Assembly (NCBI GenBank): GCA_035411425.1
Contig: DAONSX010000001.1
Location: 62,001 to 126,000 of the forward strand
Length of the DNA stretch: 64,000 bases
Direction of reading: 5' to 3'
DNA from: TTA-H9 sp002071415
GTDB lineage: Bacteria; Bacteroidota; Bacteroidia; Bacteroidales; TTA-H9
Shown here: positions 27,801 to 35,239 of the stretch, piece by piece
How the letters are laid out: each line of letters begins with the position of its first letter
Numbering within the stretch: the stretch's first letter is position 1
Position numbers and translations under genes: made by a program
The notes under the pieces: generated by a model
What the model was told of the DNA's origin: nothing
What the model saw: the letters and a program-made list of their open reading frames with translations, nothing else
Database searches by the model: none

Positions 27801-29150
27801 CTGAAGGAAGCTTCTAGCTTGAGAATAATTTTTGGCGACAATATATTGATCGGCTTGTTTCAAAAGTTCTTCGAAATGAATGGCAATTTGTTTTTGCTCG
27901 TTGAATTTTTGTGTGAGTATTGCGATTTGTTCTTGGGGATAGGTGGAGTCGGGTAGGAGTTTAGAAGCCGATTGGTAAGTTTGAATGGCTTTGGTGAATT
28001 CTCCATTTTTTTCGAGCTCGGCTGCTTGATGAATGAGTTGTTCATACGATCTACGATTTTTTACCAACTGATCAATCCGTGGCTGCAATGATTTGATTTT
28101 CGAAGAACCATAACTGTCGTTCGGTTTGAGTAGAAGGGCATCGGAAAATAATTGATACGCTTTTTCTATTTCGCCCGATTTCAAATAATTATCTCCTTCG
28201 TTGATCAATGATTTATAGCGCTGCTGCCTCGATGATTCATCGGCATACAAAGCCTGGATTTCGCGAATACGTGTTTTAGGGTAAGTTTCATCGGGATTGA
28301 TGTCAATGGCCTCTTTATAGGCTTTCATAGCTTCATCGAACTTTCCTGCTGCGAAGGCTGCATCTCCTTTGGCTTTGGCTTTCTGATACTGTGAGCTGAT
28401 TTCTGCCTGATAAGTCAGGATGTCATTAATTTCATCGATTTTTTGTTGGGCTTCAACACCTTCGGGTAAAATTTGATTAGCTTCCGTAAATAGTTGGAGT
28501 GCTTGTTCATATTTTTGAAGTTGATATGCCTGATTGGCTTCAGCAAGCTTTTGTTGATAAAGTATGCGAGCTTGTTTCTCTTGCTGCTGACTTTGTGCGA
28601 GCCCCTGAGCAGCCTGTTCATCGTCCCCCTTTATCTGCAACGCACTGCTAAATGCTTTCGAAGCATGTTGATATCGTTTGGCTTTCAGAGCATCATTCCC
28701 TTCAAGCATGGCTTCATTGTATCGAGCAATTTGTTTCTGCTGGTTTTCTATCTTTTTCTTTAATTCATTCAAACGTGAATGTAAATGAGGGTCGATAAAT
28801 GAAAGATGTTCCAAGTGCCCCACCAGTTTATTGGCTGAGGCGTAATCCTTATTGCGAAATGCAAGTTCAGCTTCATAAAGCAGAGTCTGAGCTTCCTTAT
28901 TAAATTGCTCGGCCGATGATAAGGCCTTTTCCAGCTCGATAATACGATTTTGAACTTTTGTATCACCAGGTTTCAACTTATCTGCATACCTATACGCCGA
29001 TAAAGCCGATCGAAGATCATTTACTCTGTAAACACTGTCGGCAAATTTCACGGCTTTTTCGAAAGGGGAGAGGTTTTGCTGAGCATTGGCGGTAATATAA
29101 AATAATGACGAATAGGTGATTATTAAAACGAGGCGAAGGGTATTTCTCAT
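24807..29150 (-). CDS. Giant exported protein of 23 TPR-like ~57-residue repeats
   Basis: 1447 residues from ATG 29150, with a signal peptide ending ITANAQ. I count 23 consecutive units of ~57 residues. Each begins with an aromatic-containing helix (Y-Q-AI-KAD--), continues through a TPR core (---Y--AL--Y--A--L-P-E-YP) and ends with a further helix rich in E/Q/K (-KI-EI----------E). The last ~105 residues (24807-25125) are beta-rich (MVQFSLDAKTYPAKSEAFIVV ... WLSLVP) and unlike the repeats. Probably a long periplasmic or surface solenoid scaffold; no catalytic motif. The upstream in-frame ATG at 29222 precedes the promoter element and is rejected. Confidence 0.8.
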   Translation of the reverse strand: MRNTLRLVLIITYSSLFYITANAQQNLSPFEKAVKFADSVYRVNDLRSALSAYRYADKLKPGDTKVQNRIIELEKALSSAEQFNKEAQTLLYEAELAFRNKDYASANKLVGHLEHLSFIDPHLHSRLNELKKKIENQQKQIARYNEAMLEGNDALKAKRYQHASKAFSSALQIKGDDEQAAQGLAQSQQQEKQARILYQQKLAEANQAYQLQKYEQALQLFTEANQILPEGVEAQQKIDEINDILTYQAEISSQYQKAKAKGDAAFAAGKFDEAMKAYKEAIDINPDETYPKTRIREIQALYADESSRQQRYKSLINEGDNYLKSGEIEKAYQLFSDALLLKPNDSYGSSKIKSLQPRIDQLVKNRRSYEQLIHQAAELEKNGEFTKAIQTYQSASKLLPDSTYPQEQIAILTQKFNEQKQIAIHFEELLKQADQYIVAKNYSQARSFLQQASELQPNNAQVRAKLAQIDELETNFRQLQANYQQAIQKADNLLANKMYNDALVLYQGAIKLKPDETYPKTKIQEIEDLFKQQQAFRNAFDEKLVQADRLLKNNQFAKAKEVLQSALEIFPNDKRALDRIHSIDSTLLVQKSIDEQFEMLLARAGEAENQKDYEQAEKLYREALALKPNHALASQKIEESSRIRQDIALKEAKYAQTLARGDRYLSEKQYENASKAYAEAIQLKTNDLLASRKKAQSDSLLIVEQNRLKLYSQTLSEAQNFFESKQYDSALVYYRQVLKIQPNDKAASARISEIENILGNLRQKRETYESNIKLADQYLATGDLKNALAAYQNALKIYPDEKYPQQKVEEIQLQLEQKAAIEANYRQTIVQANQLAKEGKWQQAKLEYQKAQAINPNEVYPSQKVQQMDSLILAKAEKEKSFNDYVARGNEAFDAQDLDKALGFYQQASQLMPGNPYPQSRIEQIKILKTEKEKAENDAFTLAKANAKNLENAGDYQNALEMYQNALSIKPNNEEVKDRIEALHRIIAQMKANELKYQQAIAKADSLYKSDNLITALTYYKEASQIKQNETYPLDQILAIETKIKTIEKREQDYTRWIKTADSLDKLKNYSQAVLAYENAVQLKPNEEYPKQKITELRNIIQEIATRTEQYHNLITKADASYKAGKLYEARQFFMQATQVMPDQEYAANRLKQIDEEIQAIEQRQLAYKNNFRQADSLYRQGALEEAISFYRKAAEVNPSEALPGQKIKEIQKILSDNALLEARFQHAIKSADSCFDVRLYNDALKHYLTARNLKPTEDYPSKKIAELNALLITPREVEGITYEKALAEGKIAENKNDLGVAFDNYLIALHLEPHRQEAIEGLQRTLKLILSDTLTQITDEPLNLETNQMVQFSLDAKTYPAKSEAFIVVSLSHPLQEDAKIVVNYGHGKTKTGGVVIKLLKNPVTNTFVAPLNSTTGWNAATTTWLSLVPEQANLSIQKILITALK

Positions 29151-29204
29151 AAACAGACAAAAATTCTCAATCAGGAACACAAAATATATAATACGTTTTT
29201 CTGG

Positions 29205-29212
29205 CAAAATTA
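29205..29212 (-). promoter_or_regulatory. -7 element (TAATTTTG) of the giant repeat gene
   Basis: TAnnTTTG on the minus strand, implying a leader of ~48 nt to the ATG at 29150. Confidence 0.45.
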
Positions 29213-29279
29213 GTATATTCATGATGGATTCTGAAGACCTATTTTGTTTTAACCTTTTTCAATAGGATAAAAGGTGATA

Positions 29280-29291
29280 TTACATTTGTAA
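29280..29291. promoter_or_regulatory. Palindromic operator candidate TTACATTTGTAA
   Basis: Perfect TTACA-NN-TGTAA inverted repeat, ~68 bp upstream of the -7 element of the giant repeat gene. Confidence 0.5.
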
Positions 29292-29557
29292 TTTAAATAT
29301 ACAAAATTAACATATTTAAACTCAAATGCAATCTGTAATTTTATTGTTGTTAACAATTTACAATTATCAATTAAATTTATTTTACATTATAATATAATTA
29401 TTTATAAACCAGATGAATATAATTTTTTATTAAATTGATACTTTAAGTAATGGAGCGAATTTTTGACTATGTTAAAAAAGTTTGAATTTATACAAAAAGG
29501 ACTTAAAATATGGATAACATTAGTTAAATCCATATAGTTATAATTTATTTTATCAAA

Positions 29558-29569
29558 TTACATTTGTGA
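29558..29569. promoter_or_regulatory. Palindromic operator candidate TTACATTTGTGA
   Basis: Matches TTACA-NN-TGTAA at 9 of 10 defined bases, ~97 bp upstream of the XRE gene's -7 element and 42 bp (about four helical turns) from the next site. Confidence 0.4.
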
Positions 29570-29599
29570 ATTAAAATTCAATTCAAATTATAAATTAGG

Positions 29600-29611
29600 T
29601 TACAATTGTAA
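29600..29611. promoter_or_regulatory. Palindromic operator candidate TTACAATTGTAA
   Basis: Fully self-complementary TTACA-AT-TGTAA, followed by further TTACA half-sites at 29617-29621 and 29625-29629. Confidence 0.5.
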
Positions 29612-29665
29612 TAACTTTACAAAGTTACATTTGGATAAAGGAATATCCAATCATAAAATTAAGTT

Positions 29666-29673
29666 TATATTTG
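29666..29673 (+). promoter_or_regulatory. -7 element (TATATTTG) of the XRE regulator gene
   Basis: TAnnTTTG match, predicted leader ~13-15 nt before the ATG at 29693. Confidence 0.55.
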
Positions 29674-29692
29674 TAAATAAATTTTATGAAAA

Positions 29693-30172
29693 ATGATCGA
29701 GCGAATAAGACAGATCATGAGCAAAAAAGGAATGACACCATCACAATTTGCCGATGCTATTGGGATACAACGTTCGGGGATGTCGCATATACTTTCGGGA
29801 CGCAATAAACCAAGTCTCGATTTTGTGATGAAAGTCCTGAACCGGTTCCCTGACATCGATCCAACTTGGCTTTTAAAGGGCGATACTATCGCTAAACCTA
29901 AACAGGACATAAAACCCAGGGAATTGACTTTGTTTTCTGATGAAGAAAATGAATTTGATAAGGATGAGACGCAAAATAACGAACGGCCCAAAATTACCAA
30001 ACCCTCGGAGTCGAAACCTATATCAGTAAAAGTGGATGAACCTGTTGCTTATTCTCCCACTCCCAAGCAAAGGAGCGAAGAAGTCATGGGTAAAAATTCA
30101 CCTCATCGTATTTCAAAAGTCATTTTGCTATACGAAGATGGTTTCTATGAAATAATGAGCAATCCTCAATAA
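29693..30172 (+). CDS. XRE-family (Cro/CI-type HTH) transcriptional regulator
   Basis: 159 residues. The N-terminal HTH_3 domain (residues ~1-65) contains MTPSQFADAIGIQRSGMSHILSG and ends in DPTWLLKGD, a typical Bacteroidetes XRE arrangement. Residues ~70-130 are charged and probably disordered, and the C-terminus has a short conserved-looking strand (ISKVILLYEDGFYEIM). The upstream DNA carries several TTACA-NN-TGTAA palindromes, making autoregulation or joint control with the divergent repeat-protein gene a reasonable inference. Its stop overlaps the convergent ndk gene by 7 bp. Confidence 0.88.
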   Translation: MIERIRQIMSKKGMTPSQFADAIGIQRSGMSHILSGRNKPSLDFVMKVLNRFPDIDPTWLLKGDTIAKPKQDIKPRELTLFSDEENEFDKDETQNNERPKITKPSESKPISVKVDEPVAYSPTPKQRSEEVMGKNSPHRISKVILLYEDGFYEIMSNPQ

Positions 30173-30588
30173 AACCTTTCGAGCGATGAAAAGAAGAAAT
30201 TTGCCTCACGCTGGGCATTTTCGTCAGAATCGCTGCCATGAACTGCATTTTGCTGAATATCTGTGCCATACGATGCTCTTATAGTTCCTTGAGTAGCCTT
30301 GGCAGGATCGGTATTACCAATCAAAGTTCTAAAATCATCAACGGCATTTTCTTTTTCTAAAATGGCGGCAATAATGGGTGCCGATGAGATAAATCTTACC
30401 AAACCCTCGTAAAAAGGTCTTTCTTTGTGAATCTCATAAAATTTTCCGGCTTCTTCGCGGCTCAACCAGATCATTTTCATTGCTATAATCTTAAACCCAT
30501 GTTCAATTATAAATTGAATAATGTTTCCTGTATAATTCCTCGAAATAGCACAGGGCTTAATCATGCTAAAAGTAATGTTTCCCGACAT
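30166..30588 (-). CDS. ndk: Nucleoside diphosphate kinase
   Basis: Transfers gamma-phosphate between nucleoside tri- and diphosphates. 140 residues from ATG 30588, the family length. TFSMIKP opens the fold and the phospho-histidine is H117 in NAVHGSDSDENAQREANFFF. An upstream in-frame ATG at 30627 would overlap the -7 element and add a non-homologous tail. Convergent with the XRE gene, overlapping it by 7 bp. Confidence 0.96.
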   Translation of the reverse strand: MSGNITFSMIKPCAISRNYTGNIIQFIIEHGFKIIAMKMIWLSREEAGKFYEIHKERPFYEGLVRFISSAPIIAAILEKENAVDDFRTLIGNTDPAKATQGTIRASYGTDIQQNAVHGSDSDENAQREANFFFSSLERFY

Positions 30589-30620
30589 GATAAAATCGAT
30601 TTTAAAGTAGTTTGAATGAG

Positions 30621-30628
30621 CAAACATA
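30621..30628 (-). promoter_or_regulatory. -7 element (TATGTTTG) of ndk
   Basis: TAnnTTTG on the minus strand; leader of ~25 nt to the ATG at 30588. Confidence 0.5.
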
Positions 30629-30656
30629 GCAACATTTATATTTTCAGATGATCGAA

Positions 30657-30688
30657 TTGGTTCATTAAAAAGGCTTTTTATAATTTTG
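30657..30688 (+). promoter_or_regulatory. nrnA promoter: TTG (-33) and TAATTTTG (-7)
   Basis: TAATTTTG at 30681-30688 with TTG at 30657-30659, 21 bp upstream. The predicted start (30693-30696) coincides with the ATG at 30696, so the message may be leaderless. Confidence 0.55.
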
Positions 30689-30695
30689 CGTTCTC

Positions 30696-31733
30696 ATGAT
30701 AGAAAAAAATAACTTTTACCTTAGAGAAGCAAAGAAAATTGAGGATTTACTTCAAACTCATCAAAATATCCTCATTATTAGCCATCCATATCCCGATGGG
30801 GATTCGATAGGAGCTTCTCTTGCATTATATATGGTTTTTAAAAAGCTTGGACATGAAGTAAATATTATCATTCCTAACGTTCATCCTCCTTTTTTGGGCT
30901 GGCTACCAGCAGTTCAAAACATTATAATTTACGAACAGCACATACAAGCAGCCCGGAAACTTATTCAGGAAACCCGGTTGGTTTTTTGTGTTGATTTTAA
31001 TAATCTCAAACGTCTGAATCAGCTTAGTAGCCTTTTCAATGAGGATAATCATAAGTATGTTCTCATCGATCATCATCCTCAACCCGACAATTATTTCGAT
31101 GTAAAATTTCATACCATTCATGTGAGTTCAACCTCTGAACTTGTATATGAACTTTTGCTCATGATGGGTTTGGAAGATAGCATTGATTTAGATGTTGCAT
31201 TAAATCTCTACGTTGGTATAATGACCGACACGGGTTCTTTCAGTTATTCTTGTAATTATCCACGCACTTACGAAATTACTGCCCGTTTGATCGAAAAGGG
31301 TATAGATGCCCAAAAGACGCACAATCTTATTTATGATACTTTTTCGGAGCTTCGCATGCGATTACTCGGGTATTTGCTGCTTAACCGCATGATTGTGATG
31401 CAAGAGTATAAAACCGCCTATATGTGGCTTAGCCTCGAGGACCAGAAGACTTTTCAATTTCAACCAGGTGACGCCGAAGGTTTTGTGAATTATGCACTTG
31501 CAATCGAAGGCATTAGATTGGCGGCATTTTTTACCGAAAAACCCGATATGGTTCGTGTGAGTTTTCGCTCGAAAGGCAGCTTTTCGGTAAACGAACTGGC
31601 AAGGAAATATTTTGATGGAGGTGGGCATCTCAACGCAGCCGGTGCCAATAGTTACAAAACACTTCAAGAAACCCTTCGGTATTTCGAAGCGGTGGTGAAG
31701 GAGAATATCATTGCTTTATGCCAGAAAGATTAA
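30696..31733 (+). CDS. nrnA: DHH/DHHA1 phosphoesterase, NrnA-like (oligoribonuclease / pAp phosphatase)
   Basis: 345 residues. The DHH domain has the metal motif SHPYPDGDSIGAS (residues ~29-41) and LIDHHPQPD (~121-129); the DHHA1 domain ends with FDGGGHLNAAGA, the substrate-binding GGGH motif. In characterised relatives the enzyme degrades nano-RNA and converts pAp to AMP. The second motif position usually reads N-P-D-G-D; here it is Y-P-D-G-D. Its last 16 bp overlap the first FKBP lipoprotein gene. Confidence 0.9.
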   Translation: MIEKNNFYLREAKKIEDLLQTHQNILIISHPYPDGDSIGASLALYMVFKKLGHEVNIIIPNVHPPFLGWLPAVQNIIIYEQHIQAARKLIQETRLVFCVDFNNLKRLNQLSSLFNEDNHKYVLIDHHPQPDNYFDVKFHTIHVSSTSELVYELLLMMGLEDSIDLDVALNLYVGIMTDTGSFSYSCNYPRTYEITARLIEKGIDAQKTHNLIYDTFSELRMRLLGYLLLNRMIVMQEYKTAYMWLSLEDQKTFQFQPGDAEGFVNYALAIEGIRLAAFFTEKPDMVRVSFRSKGSFSVNELARKYFDGGGHLNAAGANSYKTLQETLRYFEAVVKENIIALCQKD

Positions 31734-32242
31734 CTCTGCTGATTATTATTGGTTTAGCTATAATATCCTGTCATTCTCCCGAAAAGGGAAAAAGCAACCA
31801 AATTCTCGAACCAGATTTATATGATACATTTGTAGCTTATAATCAGAGAATGACAGAATATGAGAATCAGCTTATCGAGGACTATATGGCAAGATATCAT
31901 TTAAGTATGAATCAAACTGGCACAGGGCTTCGTTACAAGATTCTAAGGGAAGGAGAAGGCCCAAGGATTAGAGAAGGGCAGGAAATTGCTCTTGATTATA
32001 AAATGTATTTGCTCACAGGCGATCTGGTTCGAGAATCAAAGCCAGGAAATCCTTTACGATTTACCGTAGGCAAATCCGATATAATTTCTGGCCTTGATGA
32101 GGCCGTTAGATTGTTTCGAAAAGGCACAATTGCAAAAATTATTATACCTTCGCACTTGGCTTACGGAGCTACGGGTGATCAGCAATATATCCCTCCACGA
32201 GCCACTTTAGTGCTCGATATTAAAATTGTTGAACCTTATTAA
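31718..32242 (+). CDS. FKBP-type peptidyl-prolyl isomerase lipoprotein (GldI-like)
   Basis: 174 residues. Lipoprotein signal with lipobox cysteine C18 (AIISC). One FKBP domain (~60-174): GLRYKILREGEGPRIREGQ, a variant FDSS region (RESKPGNPLRF), SGLDEAV, IIPSHLAYGATG, IPPRATLVLDIKIV. Size and lipidation match GldI, the FKBP lipoprotein needed for gliding in Flavobacterium, but no other gld gene is in view, so the name is withheld. Overlaps nrnA by 16 bp; first of four tandem FKBP genes. Confidence 0.85.
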   Translation: MPERLTLLIIIGLAIISCHSPEKGKSNQILEPDLYDTFVAYNQRMTEYENQLIEDYMARYHLSMNQTGTGLRYKILREGEGPRIREGQEIALDYKMYLLTGDLVRESKPGNPLRFTVGKSDIISGLDEAVRLFRKGTIAKIIIPSHLAYGATGDQQYIPPRATLVLDIKIVEPY

Positions 32243-32253
32243 CACATTACATC

Positions 32254-33114
32254 ATGAAAACTAAAATTACCTATTTTTTTGCTCTTACCTTGATAGCTGT
32301 TACCTTGATTTCGTGTAGCAAATATCCTGGTTACAAGAAAACCGATTCAGGTTTGTATTACAAGTTTTACGTCAAGTCGGGCGATACTGCCAAACCTAAG
32401 GTTAACGACATCTTGAAACTTTATATGTCGTATGGTACTAAAGACAGTCTTTTGATGGATGGCAAAGAGGAATTTCTTCTGCAGTTAACCAACCCACAAT
32501 TCAAGGGTGATATCAATGAAGCCCTTGCCATGATGTCGAAAGGCGATAGTGCAAGTTTCATCATGCCTGCCGATTCATTTTTCAAGAAGATAGTACATGT
32601 TCCGTTGCCTGACTTTATCGACAGCACAGAAATGCTTTACTTTAATGTAAAAATGATCGATTTTTTCAGTCAGGAAGAATTCATCAAGCGTATGAATGAG
32701 GAAAATGCGCTCAAAGAACAGAAGGAGCTAAGCGATCTGGAAAGTTATCTTAGCGCTAATAATATTACGGTGCAACCTACCGAGAGCGGGCTTATCTACA
32801 TCGAGATCGTTAAGGGAACTGGTCCACAAGCAACCCAAGGGAAGAAGGCCAAGGTTCATTATACAGGAACCTTGCTCGATGGAACCAAGTTCGATTCATC
32901 ATACGATCATCCTGATAAACAACCTTTAGAATTTATAATAGGTGAACAGCGTATTATTCCTGGTTTCGAAGAAGGTGTAAGTTTGATGAAAAAAGGAGGC
33001 AAAGCCAAATTGATTATGCCTTCCAAGCTTGCTTATGGCAGCCGTCCGGCTGGGCCTAGTATTCCTGCATTCTCTACTCTGGTATTTGAGGTTGAACTCA
33101 TTGATGTTCAATAA
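32254..33114 (+). CDS. Two-domain FKBP lipoprotein
   Basis: 286 residues; lipobox C21 (LISC). The N-terminal FKBP-like domain (~30-150) is degenerate: it lacks the HYTG, FDSS and LAYG signatures but keeps ALAMMSKGDSASFIMPADSFF. The C-terminal domain (~175-286) is canonical: AKVHYTGTLLDGTKFDSSYD, PGFEEG, MPSKLAYGSR, PAFSTLVFEVELIDV. It opens SKYPGYKKTDSGLYYKFY, shared with the next gene, so the two are paralogues. Periplasm-facing foldase is the likely role; the degenerate domain may be chaperone-only. Confidence 0.88.
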   Translation: MKTKITYFFALTLIAVTLISCSKYPGYKKTDSGLYYKFYVKSGDTAKPKVNDILKLYMSYGTKDSLLMDGKEEFLLQLTNPQFKGDINEALAMMSKGDSASFIMPADSFFKKIVHVPLPDFIDSTEMLYFNVKMIDFFSQEEFIKRMNEENALKEQKELSDLESYLSANNITVQPTESGLIYIEIVKGTGPQATQGKKAKVHYTGTLLDGTKFDSSYDHPDKQPLEFIIGEQRIIPGFEEGVSLMKKGGKAKLIMPSKLAYGSRPAGPSIPAFSTLVFEVELIDVQ

Positions 33115-33119
33115 TTTTG
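33112..33119 (+). promoter_or_regulatory. Internal -7 element (TAATTTTG) overlapping the stop of the previous gene
   Basis: TAnnTTTG whose TAA is also the stop codon of the upstream FKBP gene; predicted leader ~10-13 nt before ATG 33136. Confidence 0.4.
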
Positions 33120-33135
33120 AACGTTTTTGCATGAT

Positions 33136-34440
33136 ATGAGCATTCGCCATTTACGTTTCATTTTATTTATTTTTGTCATCGGCTGCATCGTTTATGGGTG
33201 CAGCCGATTTAGTGGTTATAAGAAAACCAGCGACGGTCTATATTACAAGTTTTACCGACAAAATGAAGGCCCGCATCCAGATACGAGTAATATCGTACAG
33301 ATAAATCTAAGTTATCGCTACGGGGATTCCGTATTATTTAGCAGCAACATTTTAAGAGAACCCATGAATATGATGGTAAATCCTCCTGAATTTCGGGGCG
33401 ACCTCAATCAGGCTTTAATGATGATGAGCCCAGGTGATAGTGCTTCATTCCTTATACGAGCCGATTCGTTCTTCTTTTGCACTCTGAAATACAATCGTCT
33501 GCCAAAGATAAGCACCCCCGACTCGTATGTTACACTCGAAGTAGGCATGACAAAGATGTGGACAAAACAAGAGCAACGCCAAAAGGAACAAGAATGGATC
33601 ATAGCTCGAAAAAATTCCGAAAAGGAGGAAATTCAGAGATTTATTAAGGAAATTCGATTCGAAGGAGATACTACTCCCGAGGGTTTGTATTTTAAAATTA
33701 CTCGAAAGGGTGAAGGGCCAACTCCTAAACCCGGTGATCAGGTTACATTGAAATTCAGTGTAAATTTGATCGATGGAACCAAATTGTACTCGTCGTGGGA
33801 TAAAGGAATACCAATGACCATTGAATTTGGGAAGAAATTCGATACTGAGGGAATCGACATTGCCTTATCGAGAATGAATAAAGGTTCTGTCGCTCGATTG
33901 ATAATTCCGAGCAAATTAGCATTTGGAGAAAAAGGTCGCCCTCCTTTCATACCCCCTTATTCTCCTTTGCTTTATGATGTCGAAATAGTTGACATAAAAT
34001 CAAAAATCGATAAACAAAAAACCAATCAGGAGCAAGTGGAAAAACTTCGTCTGAGTGAGCAGAAACGAATAGAAGAATATTTGGTTAAGAACAATTTGAA
34101 AGTGAAGCCACAGGCCAATGGACTTTATTTTATAGAGTTGAAAAAAGGGCAGGGGGTTCCTCCCAAAACCAATCAAACGGTTCGGGTGCATTATACAGGC
34201 TGGTTACTGGATGGAACGAAGTTCGATTCTTCATATGATAAAGGAAAACCTTTCGAATTTATTTTAGGGCGTGGAAATGTTATCGAGGGCTGGGGGAAGG
34301 CCGTTGCTCAAATGCAAGCCGGCTCAAAGGTAAAAATTATTTTGCCGAGCCATCTTGCTTATGGTGAACGTGGAGCACCTCCTAAAATTCCTCCTTTTGC
34401 GCCTTTAGTCTTCGAAATTGAATTGCTCGATTATGAATAA
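33136..34440 (+). CDS. Three-domain FKBP lipoprotein
   Basis: 434 residues from ATG 33136; an in-frame TTG at 33127 is less likely. Lipobox C22 (VYGC). Domain 1 (~30-145) is degenerate and parallels the upstream gene (SGYKKTSDGLYYKFY; ALMMMSPGDSASFLIRADSFF). Domain 2 (~175-285) is partly canonical (LIDGTKLYSSWD, IIPSKLAFGEKG). Domain 3 (~315-434) is canonical (RVHYTGWLLDGTKFDSSYD, EGWGKAV, LPSHLAYGERGAPPKIPP). Looks like a duplicate of the preceding gene with one extra domain. Confidence 0.88.
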   Translation: MSIRHLRFILFIFVIGCIVYGCSRFSGYKKTSDGLYYKFYRQNEGPHPDTSNIVQINLSYRYGDSVLFSSNILREPMNMMVNPPEFRGDLNQALMMMSPGDSASFLIRADSFFFCTLKYNRLPKISTPDSYVTLEVGMTKMWTKQEQRQKEQEWIIARKNSEKEEIQRFIKEIRFEGDTTPEGLYFKITRKGEGPTPKPGDQVTLKFSVNLIDGTKLYSSWDKGIPMTIEFGKKFDTEGIDIALSRMNKGSVARLIIPSKLAFGEKGRPPFIPPYSPLLYDVEIVDIKSKIDKQKTNQEQVEKLRLSEQKRIEEYLVKNNLKVKPQANGLYFIELKKGQGVPPKTNQTVRVHYTGWLLDGTKFDSSYDKGKPFEFILGRGNVIEGWGKAVAQMQAGSKVKIILPSHLAYGERGAPPKIPPFAPLVFEIELLDYE

Positions 34441-35239
34441 AAAAATATCCTCCATTGTATTAAACCTGGCTTGCATTGCTTTTTTGGGCTCATGCAGCAG
34501 CACAAAAAAAACAAATGCTCCCTCCGATATTTTTCAAACCCCTTCAGGAGTGGAGATTCAAATTATACAGCATGGCAAGGGAAAGAGAGCAGAAAATGGA
34601 AATATCGTCCGATTGCATTACACTGGTAAACTTACCAATGGAACTATTTTCGACAGCAGCATTCAACGCGATAAACCGATTCAAATTACCTTGGGCAAGG
34701 GTCAAATTATCAAAGGATGGGAGGAAGCCTTGCCATATTTGCACGAAGGAGATAAGGCGATCCTTTCTGTTCCTCCCGAACTGGCTTATGGGAATCAGGA
34801 TTTAGGGATAATCCCTCCAAATTCTACTTTAATTTTTGAAATCGACTTGCTCGAAGTGGTCCAGTCTACGCCTCCTGAGCCTTTTGTTACTGCGGGATTG
34901 GATACTTTGGTGCTGGATTCAGGATTGAAGATCATCATCGTAAAAAAAGGCAATGGGCCGAAGGCGAGTTTCGGTCGTCAGGTCGTTGCACATTATACTG
35001 GTTATTTACCCAATGGAAAGGTATTCGATAGCAGTTATCTTCATGGTCAACCCATTACTTTTCATCCAGGAAGCGGTCAAGTTATCAAAGGTTGGGATGA
35101 AGCTTTTCCTTTACTGCCCAAGGGAACAAAAGCACGATTAATCATCCCTCCTTATCTGGCCTATGGTGATCATGACACTGGACCTATTCCAGCCGGTTCG
35201 ACTCTGGTCTTCGATGTAGAAGTAGTGGATATAAAATAG
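34433..35239 (+). CDS. Two-domain FKBP lipoprotein, both domains canonical
   Basis: 268 residues. ATG 34433 overlaps the previous stop (ATGAATAA), indicating coupling; the in-frame TTG at 34418 is rejected. Lipobox C21 (LGSC). Both domains keep the family signatures: HYTGKLTNGTIFDSS / KGWEEALPYL / PPELAYGNQ, and HYTGYLPNGKVFDSSY / KGWDEAFPLL / PPYLAYGDHD. Last of the tandem set. Confidence 0.9.
   Translation: MNKKISSIVLNLACIAFLGSCSSTKKTNAPSDIFQTPSGVEIQIIQHGKGKRAENGNIVRLHYTGKLTNGTIFDSSIQRDKPIQITLGKGQIIKGWEEALPYLHEGDKAILSVPPELAYGNQDLGIIPPNSTLIFEIDLLEVVQSTPPEPFVTAGLDTLVLDSGLKIIIVKKGNGPKASFGRQVVAHYTGYLPNGKVFDSSYLHGQPITFHPGSGQVIKGWDEAFPLLPKGTKARLIIPPYLAYGDHDTGPIPAGSTLVFDVEVVDIK

Noticed and set aside
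25125..29070. DNA tandem repeat or CRISPR-like array
   Set aside because: The repetition is at protein level with strongly diverged codons; no identical DNA repeats or spacers.
29340..29530. Possible replication origin (very AT-rich, one TTATCCATA resembling a DnaA box)
   Set aside because: Only one near-match to a DnaA box and no dnaA, gidA or parAB genes nearby; the palindromes fit operators better.
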